Positions 54,090 to 62,224 of a stretch of 64,000 nucleotides of DNA are shown here, one piece after another (within the stretch, counting starts at the first letter, position 1; every line of letters begins with the position of its first letter). Origin of the DNA: Sandaracinobacteroides sp039808025 (GTDB lineage Bacteria; Pseudomonadota; Alphaproteobacteria; Sphingomonadales; Sphingomonadaceae); the NCBI GenBank assembly GCA_039808025.1, contig JBDHSK010000004.1, positions 186,001-250,000 of the forward strand, given 5' to 3'. A program made the translations under genes and the position numbers. Below the pieces are notes generated by a model, which did no database searches, was not told where the DNA came from, and saw nothing but the letters and a program-made list of their open reading frames with translations.

Positions 54090-55283
54090 TTATTGTGCGT
54101 TGATGCGGATGATGCGCCCTTCCGGTTCGTCGGTCAGCACATAGATCAGCCCATCGGGCCCCACCCGCACATCGCGCACCCGCGCATCGATCGGAATGCG
54201 GGTTTCGCTGGTGGCAGCGCCAGCGGCATTCAGGCGGACCACCCGCACATCCTTGCTTTGCAGACCGCCGGCAAGAATGGCGCCATCCAGTTTCGGAAGT
54301 GCCCGGCCACGATAGACGGCAAGGCCCGAGGGTGCGATCGAGGGTTTCCATACCGAAACCGGGTCGATGAGGCCGGGGCGCGAGGTGTCCTTCGAGATGA
54401 CGCTGTTGTCGTAGTGGATCCCCCAGGTGACCAGCGGCCAGCCGAAATTCCCTCCGGCCTTCAGGCGGTTCAGCTCGTCGCCGCCCTTGGCGCCATGTTC
54501 CGTGAGCCAGATGGCGCCCGTGGCCGGATCGCGCGCCAGACCCTGCATGTTGCGGTGGCCGATGGTGTAGAGGCGTGCATCCCAGCCCAGCTTGGGGTTG
54601 GTGGCTCCGGGGTTGGTTTTCACGGCGGCGCCCTTGTCGGTGACACGCAGCACCTTGCCGAACCAGGTCTTGGGGTTTTGCGCCTGTTCGCGCTGCAGCA
54701 TGCCGCCAAAGCGCAGCGGCGGGTTGCCGCCATCGCCCACCGTCATCAGCAGGGTGCCATCGGGCAGAAACAGCAGGCGCGAGCCGAAATGCTGGTTGCC
54801 GTTCTTCTGCGAGGGGTTCACCAGCAGTTGCTTCACATCGACAAGGGCGTTGCCGCTGAGCCTGCCAACCCCGAGGGCGGTGCCGTTGGCCTTGGTGTCG
54901 CCAGTGGCATAGGTGAAATAGATGAGGCCGTTGCGGGCGAAATCCGGGTGCAGTGCCACATCGAGCAGGCCGCCCTGCCCGCTGGCGAAGACGGCAGGCA
55001 CGCCCGATAGCGGCGCCCCCACCCGGCCATCGCGGCTGATCAGCCGCATGCGACCCGCGCGTTCCGTCACCAGCGCCCGCCCATCGGGCAGGAAGGCCAG
55101 CCCCCAGGGGTTTTCAAGGCCGCTGGCCCAGTTGCTGGCCTTCACCCCCGGTTCGGCGGGCACCTCCCACGGGACGATGCGGGGTGCGGCGGTGGCGGCG
55201 GTGACCGTCAGTGCCGGGATGGCAAGACCGGGCAGAACCAGGGCTGCCAGCGCGTGACGGATGCGAAAATGGCGGATCGGCAT
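54090..55283 (-). CDS. Exported PQQ-dependent aldose sugar dehydrogenase (YliI-like)
   Basis: A 397-residue periplasmic beta-propeller enzyme oxidising aldose sugars with PQQ and calcium. The signal peptide RIRHALAALVLPGLAIPALT is followed by the family motifs ENPWGLAFLPDGRALVTERAGRMRL, GQGGLLDVALHPDFARNGLIYFTYA, GQHFGSRLLFLPDGTLLMTVGDGG-like blade, IGHRNMQGLARDPATGAIWLTEHG and DELNRLKAGGNFGWP, quoted in part. The ATG at 55283 has an AGGA about 8 bases upstream; a longer ORF to 55364 has no support. Its neighbour ypfJ is divergent. Confidence 0.9.
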   Translation of the reverse strand: MPIRHFRIRHALAALVLPGLAIPALTVTAATAAPRIVPWEVPAEPGVKASNWASGLENPWGLAFLPDGRALVTERAGRMRLISRDGRVGAPLSGVPAVFASGQGGLLDVALHPDFARNGLIYFTYATGDTKANGTALGVGRLSGNALVDVKQLLVNPSQKNGNQHFGSRLLFLPDGTLLMTVGDGGNPPLRFGGMLQREQAQNPKTWFGKVLRVTDKGAAVKTNPGATNPKLGWDARLYTIGHRNMQGLARDPATGAIWLTEHGAKGGDELNRLKAGGNFGWPLVTWGIHYDNSVISKDTSRPGLIDPVSVWKPSIAPSGLAVYRGRALPKLDGAILAGGLQSKDVRVVRLNAAGAATSETRIPIDARVRDVRVGPDGLIYVLTDEPEGRIIRINAQ

Positions 55284-55425
55284 GATGTCCTGTCCTCGGC
55301 AAGGGTCTTCCTTGCAGATATGCGATGTTTTCGGCAGGCGCCAGCGGGTTTGCTTTGCCATCATGGCCTGTGGGGTTTATTGCTGGGTGGATCCGGCCTG
55401 TTCCGGAGCGCGAGGGAGTTACTGC

Positions 55426-56346
55426 ATGCGGCTCGACGATCAGCGGGAAAGCACCAACATCGAGGATCGCCGGGATGAAAGCGGCATGGGGTTTCCCGGC
55501 GGTGGACAATCGGCCGGCGGCTTTGGCGGCGGTTCGCTTCTCAATTTCCTGTTGCCGCTGATCGGCTCGAAATTCGGGATCATCGGTATCGTGCTGGCGA
55601 TCGGCGCGGTGTGGCTGTTCAATAACATGGGCTCGGTGGTGGCGCCGCCGGCGTCGCCACCTGCCGTTACGGCGCCGTCGCAGGGCGGGGCGCCAGCCAC
55701 CCGTTCCTCGACCGACCAGTTCGTCGCCAAGGTGCTGGGGTCAACCGAAGATACCTGGAGCAAGCTGTTCGCCGCCAGCGGTGAACACTATCAGCCGCCA
55801 AGGCTGGTACTTTTTTCCGGGTCGATCCGTTCGGCCTGCGGCTCGGCTTCAGCGGCTTCGGGGCCATTTTATTGCCCCGGTGACCGCAAGGTCTACCTCG
55901 ACACCAGCTTTTTCGATGAACTGTCGCGCCGCTTCGGGGCGCCCGGTGATTTTGCCGCTGCCTATGTGATTGCCCACGAAGTCGGGCACCATATCCAGAC
56001 GGTGACCGGCCTGTCGCAGCAGGTCAGCCAGCAGCAGGCGCGCGCCGGCAGCCATGCCCAGGCCAATGCCCTGTCGGTGCGGCTGGAACTGCAGGCCGAC
56101 TGTCTGGCCGGCGTGTGGGCCGCCAACAACCGCAACCTGTTGGATGAAACCGACTTCGCCGAAGGCGTGCGGGCAGCGCAGGCCATCGGCGACGACCGGC
56201 TGCAAACCCAGATGCAGGGGCGGGTGGTTCCCGACAGTTTCACCCATGGCACCTCGGAACAGCGGGTGCGCTGGCTGACCCGCGGCTTCAAGAGCGGTGA
56301 CCCCAACCAGTGCGATACCTTCTCGATTCCCGCAAACAGCCTGTAG
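55426..56346 (+). CDS. Neutral zinc metallopeptidase (YpfJ family)
   Basis: A 306-residue membrane-anchored metallopeptidase. A glycine-rich cytoplasmic N-terminus (GMGFPGGGQSAGGFGGG) precedes one helix (FGIIGIVLAIGAVWLFNNMG) and a catalytic domain with FYCPGDRKVYLDTSFFDEL, the zinc site AHEVGHHIQTV (His184 and His188), ELQADCLAGVWA with a third ligand, and the conserved end FKSGDPNQCDTFS. This is the YpfJ/DUF2342-type neutral zinc family, function unknown. ATG at 55426 has GGGAG 8 bases upstream. The AspH-like gene starts 13 bases after the stop. Confidence 0.92.
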   Translation: MRLDDQRESTNIEDRRDESGMGFPGGGQSAGGFGGGSLLNFLLPLIGSKFGIIGIVLAIGAVWLFNNMGSVVAPPASPPAVTAPSQGGAPATRSSTDQFVAKVLGSTEDTWSKLFAASGEHYQPPRLVLFSGSIRSACGSASAASGPFYCPGDRKVYLDTSFFDELSRRFGAPGDFAAAYVIAHEVGHHIQTVTGLSQQVSQQQARAGSHAQANALSVRLELQADCLAGVWAANNRNLLDETDFAEGVRAAQAIGDDRLQTQMQGRVVPDSFTHGTSEQRVRWLTRGFKSGDPNQCDTFSIPANSL

Positions 56347-56359
56347 GAAGGCCCGAATT

Positions 56360-57343
56360 GTGAGTGAGGCACTGGTTCGCCAGCGGCTCGACGCCAACCC
56401 GCGCGATGTCGAGGCGCTGCTGGCGATGGGTGAGCTGAAAGTGCAGGTCGGCGACACGCGGGCAGCGGCATCGTGGTTTCGCGCCGCTGTCAGGCAGGCG
56501 CAGGTGCAGCCGGTGGCGTCGGTTCTGCACCCTTATCTCGATCGCGCCGCCCGCTACATTGAAACCGCCGGGGCAGCGTTCGAGGCGCACCTGCTGGCAA
56601 CCATCGGTGATGCCGCCGAAGTGCCGCGTGTCCGCCACGCCATCGACCTGCTGACCGGCCGCCAGGAACTGTATCTGCAACAGCCGTCGATGTTCTATTT
56701 TCCCGGCCTGCCGCAGCGGGCGTTTTATGAACGCGACGAATTCCCGTGGCTGGCCGAGGTAGAGGCTGCAACGCCGGCGATGACCGCCGAACTGCGCGAG
56801 CGGCTGGCCGACGGCGAAGATTTCCGCCCCTACGTCGAGACTTCGCCCGACCGTCCGGCCCCCAACAACCCGCTGCGCGACGATAATCGCTGGGGGGCGC
56901 ATTATTTCTGGCGCTCGGGCGAGCGTATTGCCGACCATGCCGATCGGGCGCCCGCCACCATGGCGGCGCTGGCGCTGGCGCCCATCCCGGTGATTGCCGG
57001 GCGCTCTCCCATGGCGTTGTGGAGCATTTTGAAGCCCGGCGCCCACATCCTGCCTCACCATGGCGTTCTGAACACCCGGTTGATCTGCCATGTGCCGCTG
57101 ATTTCCAACCCCGCGTGCGGGCTGCGGGTGGGTGCTGAAACCCGCGGCTGGGAACCGGGCAAGGCGCTGATTTTCGACGACAGTTTCGAGCATGAGGCAT
57201 GGAATCGCGGCCGGGAAACCCGGGTCATCCTGCTGTTCGAGATTTGGCGCCCGGAAATCGCCGCTGAGGAACGCCTGGCGCTCACCCGTCTGTTCGAGGC
57301 CATCAGCGATTTCGGCGAGACCCAGTCGGGCGGCGCCCTGTAA
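56360..57343 (+). CDS. Aspartyl/asparaginyl beta-hydroxylase family protein
   Basis: A 327-residue Fe(II)/2-oxoglutarate dioxygenase. The first 60 residues are a TPR-like helical hairpin (NPRDVEALLAMGELKVQVGDTRAAASWF). The catalytic domain has NPLRDDNRWGAHYFWRSG, the iron-binding HILPHHGVLNTRLICHVPL with the typical histidines but no aspartate ligand, and FDDSFEHEAWNRG. It may hydroxylate aspartyl residues in secreted or EGF-like domains, or lipid A as in LpxO; the substrate is not identifiable. The start is GTG at 56360 with GGAAGG upstream. Confidence 0.9.
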   Translation: MSEALVRQRLDANPRDVEALLAMGELKVQVGDTRAAASWFRAAVRQAQVQPVASVLHPYLDRAARYIETAGAAFEAHLLATIGDAAEVPRVRHAIDLLTGRQELYLQQPSMFYFPGLPQRAFYERDEFPWLAEVEAATPAMTAELRERLADGEDFRPYVETSPDRPAPNNPLRDDNRWGAHYFWRSGERIADHADRAPATMAALALAPIPVIAGRSPMALWSILKPGAHILPHHGVLNTRLICHVPLISNPACGLRVGAETRGWEPGKALIFDDSFEHEAWNRGRETRVILLFEIWRPEIAAEERLALTRLFEAISDFGETQSGGAL

Positions 57344-57420
57344 GGCGCGTGCCGCCATTTCCTCTTTTCGCGATGCCGCGTCGCCGTTACACAAGTGGGG
57401 AATTGGCAGGAGACAGACCA

Positions 57421-57900
57421 ATGCGGTTTTGGGTAGCGGCGTGTGCGGGGCTGGTATTGGCGGGCCCGGCGGTGGCTCAGGACAACCCCCGTGACAAGGA
57501 TCTGGGGGACCGCGCCGAAGCGGTGGTGAGCCAGCCACTGAAAGACCTGGGGGCGATCCGCAAGAACCCGCCGAAGATTCTGGTGAAGGCCGCAGCGAAC
57601 CCCTATTCGCTGGCCGGAATGCGGGGGTGCCGGGATTACAGCGCCGAGATTCGTCGCCTCTCTGAAGTGCTGGGACCCGATTTCGGCCACCGCAGCGAAG
57701 AAGGCGGGCCGCAGGCCGGCCAGGTGGCGCAGGCCGGCGCCTCGGCGATCGTCAATTCGCTGATTCCGTTTCGTGGCGTAGTTCGCGAGGCGACCGGCGC
57801 AGCCGCTGCTGACCGCCGCCTCCAGCACATGATGGCCGCCGGCTACGCGCGGCGCGGTTTCCTTGCCGGCTATGGCAAGGCGCGCGGCTTCAAAGGCTGA
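57421..57900 (+). CDS. Small secreted protein of unknown function
   Basis: A 159-residue exported protein with signal peptide MRFWVAACAGLVLAGPAVAQ. After cleavage there is a DLGDRAEAVVSQPLKDLGAIRKNPPKIL region, a single Cys pair-like CRDYSAEIRRL, then an alanine/glycine-rich C-terminal half ending in GYARRGFLAGYGKARGFKG. No known domain is obvious. A GGAGA ribosome site precedes the ATG at 57421. It lies between the AspH-like gene and the convergent regA, with nothing recognisable in the 64-base gap to regA. Confidence 0.7.
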   Translation: MRFWVAACAGLVLAGPAVAQDNPRDKDLGDRAEAVVSQPLKDLGAIRKNPPKILVKAAANPYSLAGMRGCRDYSAEIRRLSEVLGPDFGHRSEEGGPQAGQVAQAGASAIVNSLIPFRGVVREATGAAAADRRLQHMMAAGYARRGFLAGYGKARGFKG

Positions 57901-57964
57901 CAGGCAGGCGATCCGGCCCCAGCGGATGACGTGTTGACAAGCTCCGGTAGGGCGGGCCGTGCGC

Positions 57965-58513
57965 TCAGCGCGGTGAGCGCTTGGCGAGGATGCGTTGCAG
58001 CGTGCGACGGTGCATTTTCAGCCGCCGCGCCGTTTCCGAGACGTTGCGGTCGCACAGTTCGTAAACGCGCTGGATATGTTCCCAGCGCACCCGGTCGGCC
58101 GACATCGGCTCGGCAGGAGGTTCGGGGCGTTCGTCGCCCTTGGCGAGCAGCGTGGTAATCAGGTCGTCAGGGTCGGCGGGCTTGGCGAGATAATCGATCG
58201 CCCCTTCCTTCACGGCGGCCACCGCTGTCGCCAGATTGCCATAGCCGGTCAGCACCACCACCCGGATGTCGGCGAAGCGCTGGCGCAATTCCGCCACCAG
58301 TTCAAGCCCGTTGCCGTCGCCCAGCCGCAGATCGACGACGGCATAGTCGGGTTGTATCTGTGCCATCAGCTGGCGTGCTGCTGCCAGGCTGTCGGCGGCC
58401 TGCACATCGAACCCGCGGCGGCCCAGCGTCAGTGCCAGACGCTGGCGGAAGGCGGCATCATCGTCTGCCAGCAGCAGGGTGCCATGCGATTGCGCCGGAT
58501 CCACCGTCATCAT
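57965..58513 (-). CDS. regA: Redox response regulator RegA (PrrA/ActR)
   Basis: Response regulator of the RegA family, activator of oxidase, respiration and autotrophy genes. The 182-residue protein has a receiver domain with the acidic patch LLLADDDAAFRQ, phosphoacceptor Asp61 in YAVVDLRLGDG and KPADPDDL near the end, then a Pro-rich linker and a Fis-type DNA-binding C-terminus RNVSETARRLKMHRRTLQRILAK. The first ATG overlaps the regB stop (ATGATG), so regB and regA are translationally coupled. The cbb3 operon in this window is a plausible target. Confidence 0.95.
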   Translation of the reverse strand: MMTVDPAQSHGTLLLADDDAAFRQRLALTLGRRGFDVQAADSLAAARQLMAQIQPDYAVVDLRLGDGNGLELVAELRQRFADIRVVVLTGYGNLATAVAAVKEGAIDYLAKPADPDDLITTLLAKGDERPEPPAEPMSADRVRWEHIQRVYELCDRNVSETARRLKMHRRTLQRILAKRSPR

Positions 58514-59859
58514 TCTCCTGTTCTGTCGCCCGCACTGCTGCCTGCTCTTTCAAGGCGTTGCTGCTGCACTGCTTCGATATCCTGCTTTCTCCACACAAGT
58601 TCAACCCTTGCGCCGCCTCCCGGGCGGTTGGAAAATGTCAGGTGGCCGCCGGTGCGTTCAAGCAGCGTGGTGGCAATGAAGATGCCAAGCCCGGTGGATT
58701 GCGACCGCGAGATCGAGGGGCCAAGAAACGGCTCACCCAGCAGCGGCAGCAGTTCCGGAGGGAAGCCGGGGCCGTCGTCCTCGATCCGCAGCCAGACTTC
58801 CTCGGCGTCCTCGCCGGCGATCGCCTGCACTTCGCTGGCGGCATGGCGCAGGGCATTGGCAATGATGTTGTGCAGGCCATGCAGCAGTTCCGGCGAGCGG
58901 GTGATGCGCGGGCCACCGCCCTTTTCCCACGGGGCGTGGATGCGAACCGGCACCCGCATCGGCTGAAATGGCGCCAGCACCTCGTGCAGCAGGGCGGGCA
59001 GCGGCAGATCGGGGAAGGGGTCGTCGTGCTCGGCTTCTTCCGACATGCGGGTGAGGATGTCGCGGCAGCGCCTGGTTTCCTGTTCCAGCAGCAGCACATC
59101 GGCGCCCAGATCGGGGTCTGCCCCCAGGGCATCGCGCAGGTCGCGGGCGATCAGGGTGATGGTGCCCAGTGGCCCGCCCAGTTCGTGGGCGGCAGCGGCG
59201 GCAAAGCTGCCAAGCGCCCCCATGCGCCCCTCGCGTTCGAGCGCGGCCTGGGTGGCGATCAAGGCCACCTGTCGGCGCCGGCCTTCGGCGGATATCTGCC
59301 ACACATAGGCCGCCAGGAACAGCATGCCGAGCGCAATGGCTACCAGCATGGCCAGCCGGTAGAGATCGGGCAGCACCGGCGGCGGGCTGCCCCCCCAGGG
59401 CAGCGGCAGATGCCAGCGCCACAGAATCACCAGAAGCACCAGCGCCACCGTCACCAGCAGGCTGGTGGCGCGTGACGACAGCACGGCGGCGGCAATGGTG
59501 ACTGGCACCAGCAGCAGCAGGGCAAAGGGATTGTAAAGCCCGCCGGTCAGGAACAGCAGCACCCACAATTGCACCAGATCGAAGGCCAGCAGCAGCAACG
59601 CGATGCGGCCGCTTACCCGGTCACGGCGGCGATACAGCCAGTTGAGAACGAGGTTGAGGACGGCCGCCGCTGCCAGTGCCGACAGCAGCCCCGGCCATGG
59701 CAGCCGGTAGCCCAGCAGAACCCCTACCAGCAGCAGCGTGACCGACTGGCCGCTGATCGCCACCCAGCGCAGCTTGACAAGGGTGCTGACCCGTACGCCG
59801 GGGCGGTCGAGCGCCAGCGGTTCCCGGCCGCCGTGGCTGCGTCGGCCTACCGGAATCAA
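58510..59859 (-). CDS. regB: Redox sensor histidine kinase RegB (PrrB/ActS)
   Basis: Membrane histidine kinase that senses redox state through ubiquinone and a conserved cysteine. The 449-residue protein has six membrane helices in the first half, the quinone-binding motif TGGLYNPF (105-112), His225 in AAAAHELGGPLGTI and a redox Cys265 in TRRCRDILTRM; the numbering of this cysteine matches the sensor cysteine of Rhodobacter RegB. ATPase domain motifs include NIIANALRHA and EDDGPGFPPEL. It overlaps the ankyrin gene by 4 bases upstream and regA by 4 bases downstream, giving a coupled three-gene operon. Confidence 0.95.
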   Translation of the reverse strand: MIPVGRRSHGGREPLALDRPGVRVSTLVKLRWVAISGQSVTLLLVGVLLGYRLPWPGLLSALAAAAVLNLVLNWLYRRRDRVSGRIALLLLAFDLVQLWVLLFLTGGLYNPFALLLLVPVTIAAAVLSSRATSLLVTVALVLLVILWRWHLPLPWGGSPPPVLPDLYRLAMLVAIALGMLFLAAYVWQISAEGRRRQVALIATQAALEREGRMGALGSFAAAAAHELGGPLGTITLIARDLRDALGADPDLGADVLLLEQETRRCRDILTRMSEEAEHDDPFPDLPLPALLHEVLAPFQPMRVPVRIHAPWEKGGGPRITRSPELLHGLHNIIANALRHAASEVQAIAGEDAEEVWLRIEDDGPGFPPELLPLLGEPFLGPSISRSQSTGLGIFIATTLLERTGGHLTFSNRPGGGARVELVWRKQDIEAVQQQRLERAGSSAGDRTGE

Positions 59860-60506
59860 AGCTGCGGACCTGCCTTCTTGCTGTTTTTCAGCGGCTTGGC
59901 ATCGGCCAGCAGCCTGGCGATCTGGACCGCACGGGAATCGCGTTCGGCATAGTCGCGCGCCGACATGCCGGTGAGGTTGTCGGCGCGATCAGGATCGGCG
60001 CCATTGGCAAGCAGCAGGCGCACGCTGTCGGCATCGCGGGCGTGCACCGCCTTGATGAGTGCGGTTTCCCCCTTGCTGTTGCTGGCGTTTACCTGGGCGC
60101 GGCCGGCCAGCAGTACCCGGATTCCCTCGGGAAAGCTGTTTTGCGCGGCGATCATCAATGGCGTTTCGCCATCGCGGTCTTTCAGGTTCACATCGGCGCC
60201 GCCCTGCATCAGGAAGCCCATCCATGGGGTGTCGCGGCGCTTGATGGCGATGATGAGCGCGGTTTCCCCGGTGTCGAAATCGCGGTGGTTGATGATGGTG
60301 CTTCCGGGCTTGTCCATCAGCGATTTGGCCTTGTTGACGTCGCGCTCGCGCACTGCCTTCAGAAAGGTGTAGCCATCGGAAAAAGTCTGTGCGGAAGCCG
60401 GCGCCGCCATCGGGTCCAGCGGTATCGCCGGCACTGCCAGCAGCAGCCCGACGGTGGCCAGCCTGCGCAACGTGCGGCCGGCCCTTGTGTCCTTGCGCCT
60501 GTCCAT
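59856..60506 (-). CDS. Secreted ankyrin-repeat protein
   Basis: A 216-residue exported protein with N-terminal charged residues, a hydrophobic signal (RLATVGLLLAVPAIPLDP) and cleavage near ASA-QTF. Ankyrin repeats follow: GSTIINHRDFDTGETALIIA, GGADVNLKDRDGETPLMIAAQN, GRAQVNASNSKGETALIKAVHA and a final ANGADPDRADNLTGMSARDYA, giving about four to five units. Periplasmic ankyrin proteins act in protection and protein-protein contacts. The second ATG (60506) is preferred because AAAGGA lies 6 bases before it. Its stop overlaps the regB start by 4 bases, an unusual operon partner for regB. Confidence 0.88.
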   Translation of the reverse strand: MDRRKDTRAGRTLRRLATVGLLLAVPAIPLDPMAAPASAQTFSDGYTFLKAVRERDVNKAKSLMDKPGSTIINHRDFDTGETALIIAIKRRDTPWMGFLMQGGADVNLKDRDGETPLMIAAQNSFPEGIRVLLAGRAQVNASNSKGETALIKAVHARDADSVRLLLANGADPDRADNLTGMSARDYAERDSRAVQIARLLADAKPLKNSKKAGPQL

Positions 60507-60554
60507 GTTCATTCCTTTGTTTCCTGCATTGCCGATAAACTATAAGGGGCAGGG

Positions 60555-61163
60555 ATGAACAGACGTCTTGCCGTATATATCGCTGTCGTGGTCGCAGTTG
60601 TGTTGGCGGTGGGCGCCGCCATCTGGTGGCAGCGCCCCGCTGCCCCTCAGGGTAATCTGTCGGGCACTGCCGTTGGCGGCCCGTTCACCCTGGTCGACGA
60701 AAAGGGCGGGACGGTCGATCAGGACAGCTATGCCGGCAAGTGGCGGCTGATGTATTTCGGCTATACCTACTGCCCTGATATCTGCCCGACCGATACCGCC
60801 AAGATGGCGCAGGCACTGACCCTCCTCGAGGCCGAGCATCCGGGGGCGCTGGCCCGCGTCGCCCCCTTGTTCGTGACCGTCGACCCCGAGCGCGACACCC
60901 CGGCGGTGCTGGCCGAGTTCACCGGACATTTCCATCCGGCGATCATCGGGCTCACTGGCTCGCGCGCCCAGATCGACGCCATGCTGAAAACTTTCCGTAT
61001 CTATGCCCAGAAGGTGCCTGGGGCCACCGAGGGCAGCTACACCCTCGATCATCTGGCGGTCTTCTACCTGATGGATCCTGAAAACCGCCCCGTTGCCTTC
61101 CTTGCCAGCCAGACGGCCACCCCCCGCGATATTGCCGACCTGCTGGCCAGGTATCTGACATGA
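60555..61163 (+). CDS. senC: SCO1/SenC/PrrC family copper chaperone
   Basis: A 202-residue membrane-anchored thioredoxin-like protein that delivers copper to oxidase CuA or CuB sites and, in Rhodobacter, signals to the Reg/Prr system. The N-terminal helix is LAVYIAVVVAVVLAVGAAIWW; the copper motif is CPDIC (73-77) in YFGYTYCPDICPTD with His166 in YTLDHLAVFYL, the full SCO ligand set. AAGGGG precedes the ATG at 60555. It is divergent from the ankyrin-regB-regA operon and overlaps the following YcgN gene by 4 bases. In this window it would serve the cbb3 oxidase. Confidence 0.94.
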   Translation: MNRRLAVYIAVVVAVVLAVGAAIWWQRPAAPQGNLSGTAVGGPFTLVDEKGGTVDQDSYAGKWRLMYFGYTYCPDICPTDTAKMAQALTLLEAEHPGALARVAPLFVTVDPERDTPAVLAEFTGHFHPAIIGLTGSRAQIDAMLKTFRIYAQKVPGATEGSYTLDHLAVFYLMDPENRPVAFLASQTATPRDIADLLARYLT

Positions 61164-61678
61164 TCCGCGACCGCTTCTGGGAACGCTTCAGCCTTGCCGA
61201 ACTCAACCGCGAGGAGTGGGAGGCGCTGTGCGATGGCTGCGGCAAATGCTGCCTGCACAAGCTGGAAGACGAGGAAACCGGGCGAATCTATCGCACCAAT
61301 GTGGCGTGCAAGCTGCTCGATCGGCACAGCGCCCGCTGCTCCGATTATCCGCGCCGTCTGCAGTTCGTGCCCGATTGCATCCAGTTGTCAGCGACTCTGG
61401 TTCCAAAGCTCGACTGGCTGCCGCAGACCTGTGGCTACCGTCGGGTTGCCGAAGGGAAGCCATTGCCCGGCTGGCATCACCTGATTTCCGGAAGCCGGGA
61501 AACCGTGCATCTGGCCGGGGCCTCGATCCGTGGCTGGACGGTAAGCGAAACCGATGCCGGCGATCTGGAATATCACATCCTCGACCCCGACGACGAGGAT
61601 GACGACCCCGGCGACGACTGTTGCGAAACGCCCGCCGGTCAGATGCCCGTTGGGGAACCAGCCGGAACGGTCGAATAG
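61160..61678 (+). CDS. YcgN-family cysteine-cluster protein
   Basis: A 172-residue UPF0260/YcgN protein, beginning with the family pattern RFWERFSLAELNREEWEALCDGCGKCCLHKLEDEETG seen in part, including the CDGCGKCC cysteines, and later NVACKLLDRHSARCSDYPRR, DCIQL and WLPQTCGYRRVAEGK. Conserved cysteines suggest metal or iron-sulfur binding; function is unknown. The acidic C-terminal tail (DPDDEDDDPGDDCC) is lengthened. The ATG overlaps the senC stop (ATGA). The 3' end overlaps the convergent sulfoxide reductase gene by 40 bases. Confidence 0.9.
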   Translation: MIRDRFWERFSLAELNREEWEALCDGCGKCCLHKLEDEETGRIYRTNVACKLLDRHSARCSDYPRRLQFVPDCIQLSATLVPKLDWLPQTCGYRRVAEGKPLPGWHHLISGSRETVHLAGASIRGWTVSETDAGDLEYHILDPDDEDDDPGDDCCETPAGQMPVGEPAGTVE

Positions 61679-62178
61679 CGGAAGGGGGCGCTTCCGGCGA
61701 TCAGGCGGTTGACGAGAGGTTGCAAACCGGCCTGATCATCGTTGACGAAGCGATCGGTGACCGGGCTGTCGATATCGAGCACGCCGATGATCGCCCCGCC
61801 CTGCCACAGCGGCAGAACGATCTCGGAACGTGACGCAGCATCGCAGGCGATATGGCCGGGAAAGGCGTTGACATCGGCGACGATGACCGGCGCCTGCCGG
61901 GCAACGGCCGTTCCGCAAACCCCCTTGCCAATGGCGATGCGGGTGCAGGCCGGCAGCCCCTGGAACGGGCCGACCACCAGATCGCCGCTTGATGGTTCGA
62001 TCAGATAGAAGCCCGCCCAGTTGATAGCGGGCAGGCCATGGAACAGCAGCGCCGCGCAGTTGGCGGCATTGGCGAGGAAATTGCGTTCGCCGATCATCAG
62101 GGCGGCGAGCTGCTGGTCCAGCTGGCGGTACAGTTCCGCCCTGGGCAGGTGTGGATCAATGGGCAGCAGACTGTGCAT
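61639..62178 (-). CDS. Free methionine-(R)-sulfoxide reductase (GAF domain)
   Basis: A GAF-domain enzyme reducing free Met-R-sulfoxide. The 179-residue protein (from the ATG at 62178) has the family core HGLPAINWAGFYLI, PFQGLPACTRIAIGKGVCGTAVARQ and FPGHIACDAASRSEIVLPLW with the three redox cysteines, then GVLDIDSPVTDRFVNDDQAGL. A GTG at 62193 is an alternative start with an AAAAAGG close by. Its last 40 bases overlap the convergent YcgN gene; if both are real the 3' ends are antisense to each other. Confidence in family assignment is high. Confidence 0.9.
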   Translation of the reverse strand: MHSLLPIDPHLPRAELYRQLDQQLAALMIGERNFLANAANCAALLFHGLPAINWAGFYLIEPSSGDLVVGPFQGLPACTRIAIGKGVCGTAVARQAPVIVADVNAFPGHIACDAASRSEIVLPLWQGGAIIGVLDIDSPVTDRFVNDDQAGLQPLVNRLIAGSAPFRYSTVPAGSPTGI

Positions 62179-62224
62179 CAGCTGGTCATGCACAGCCTTT
62201 TTGGCCTGGGCAAGAGGCGCGGTC

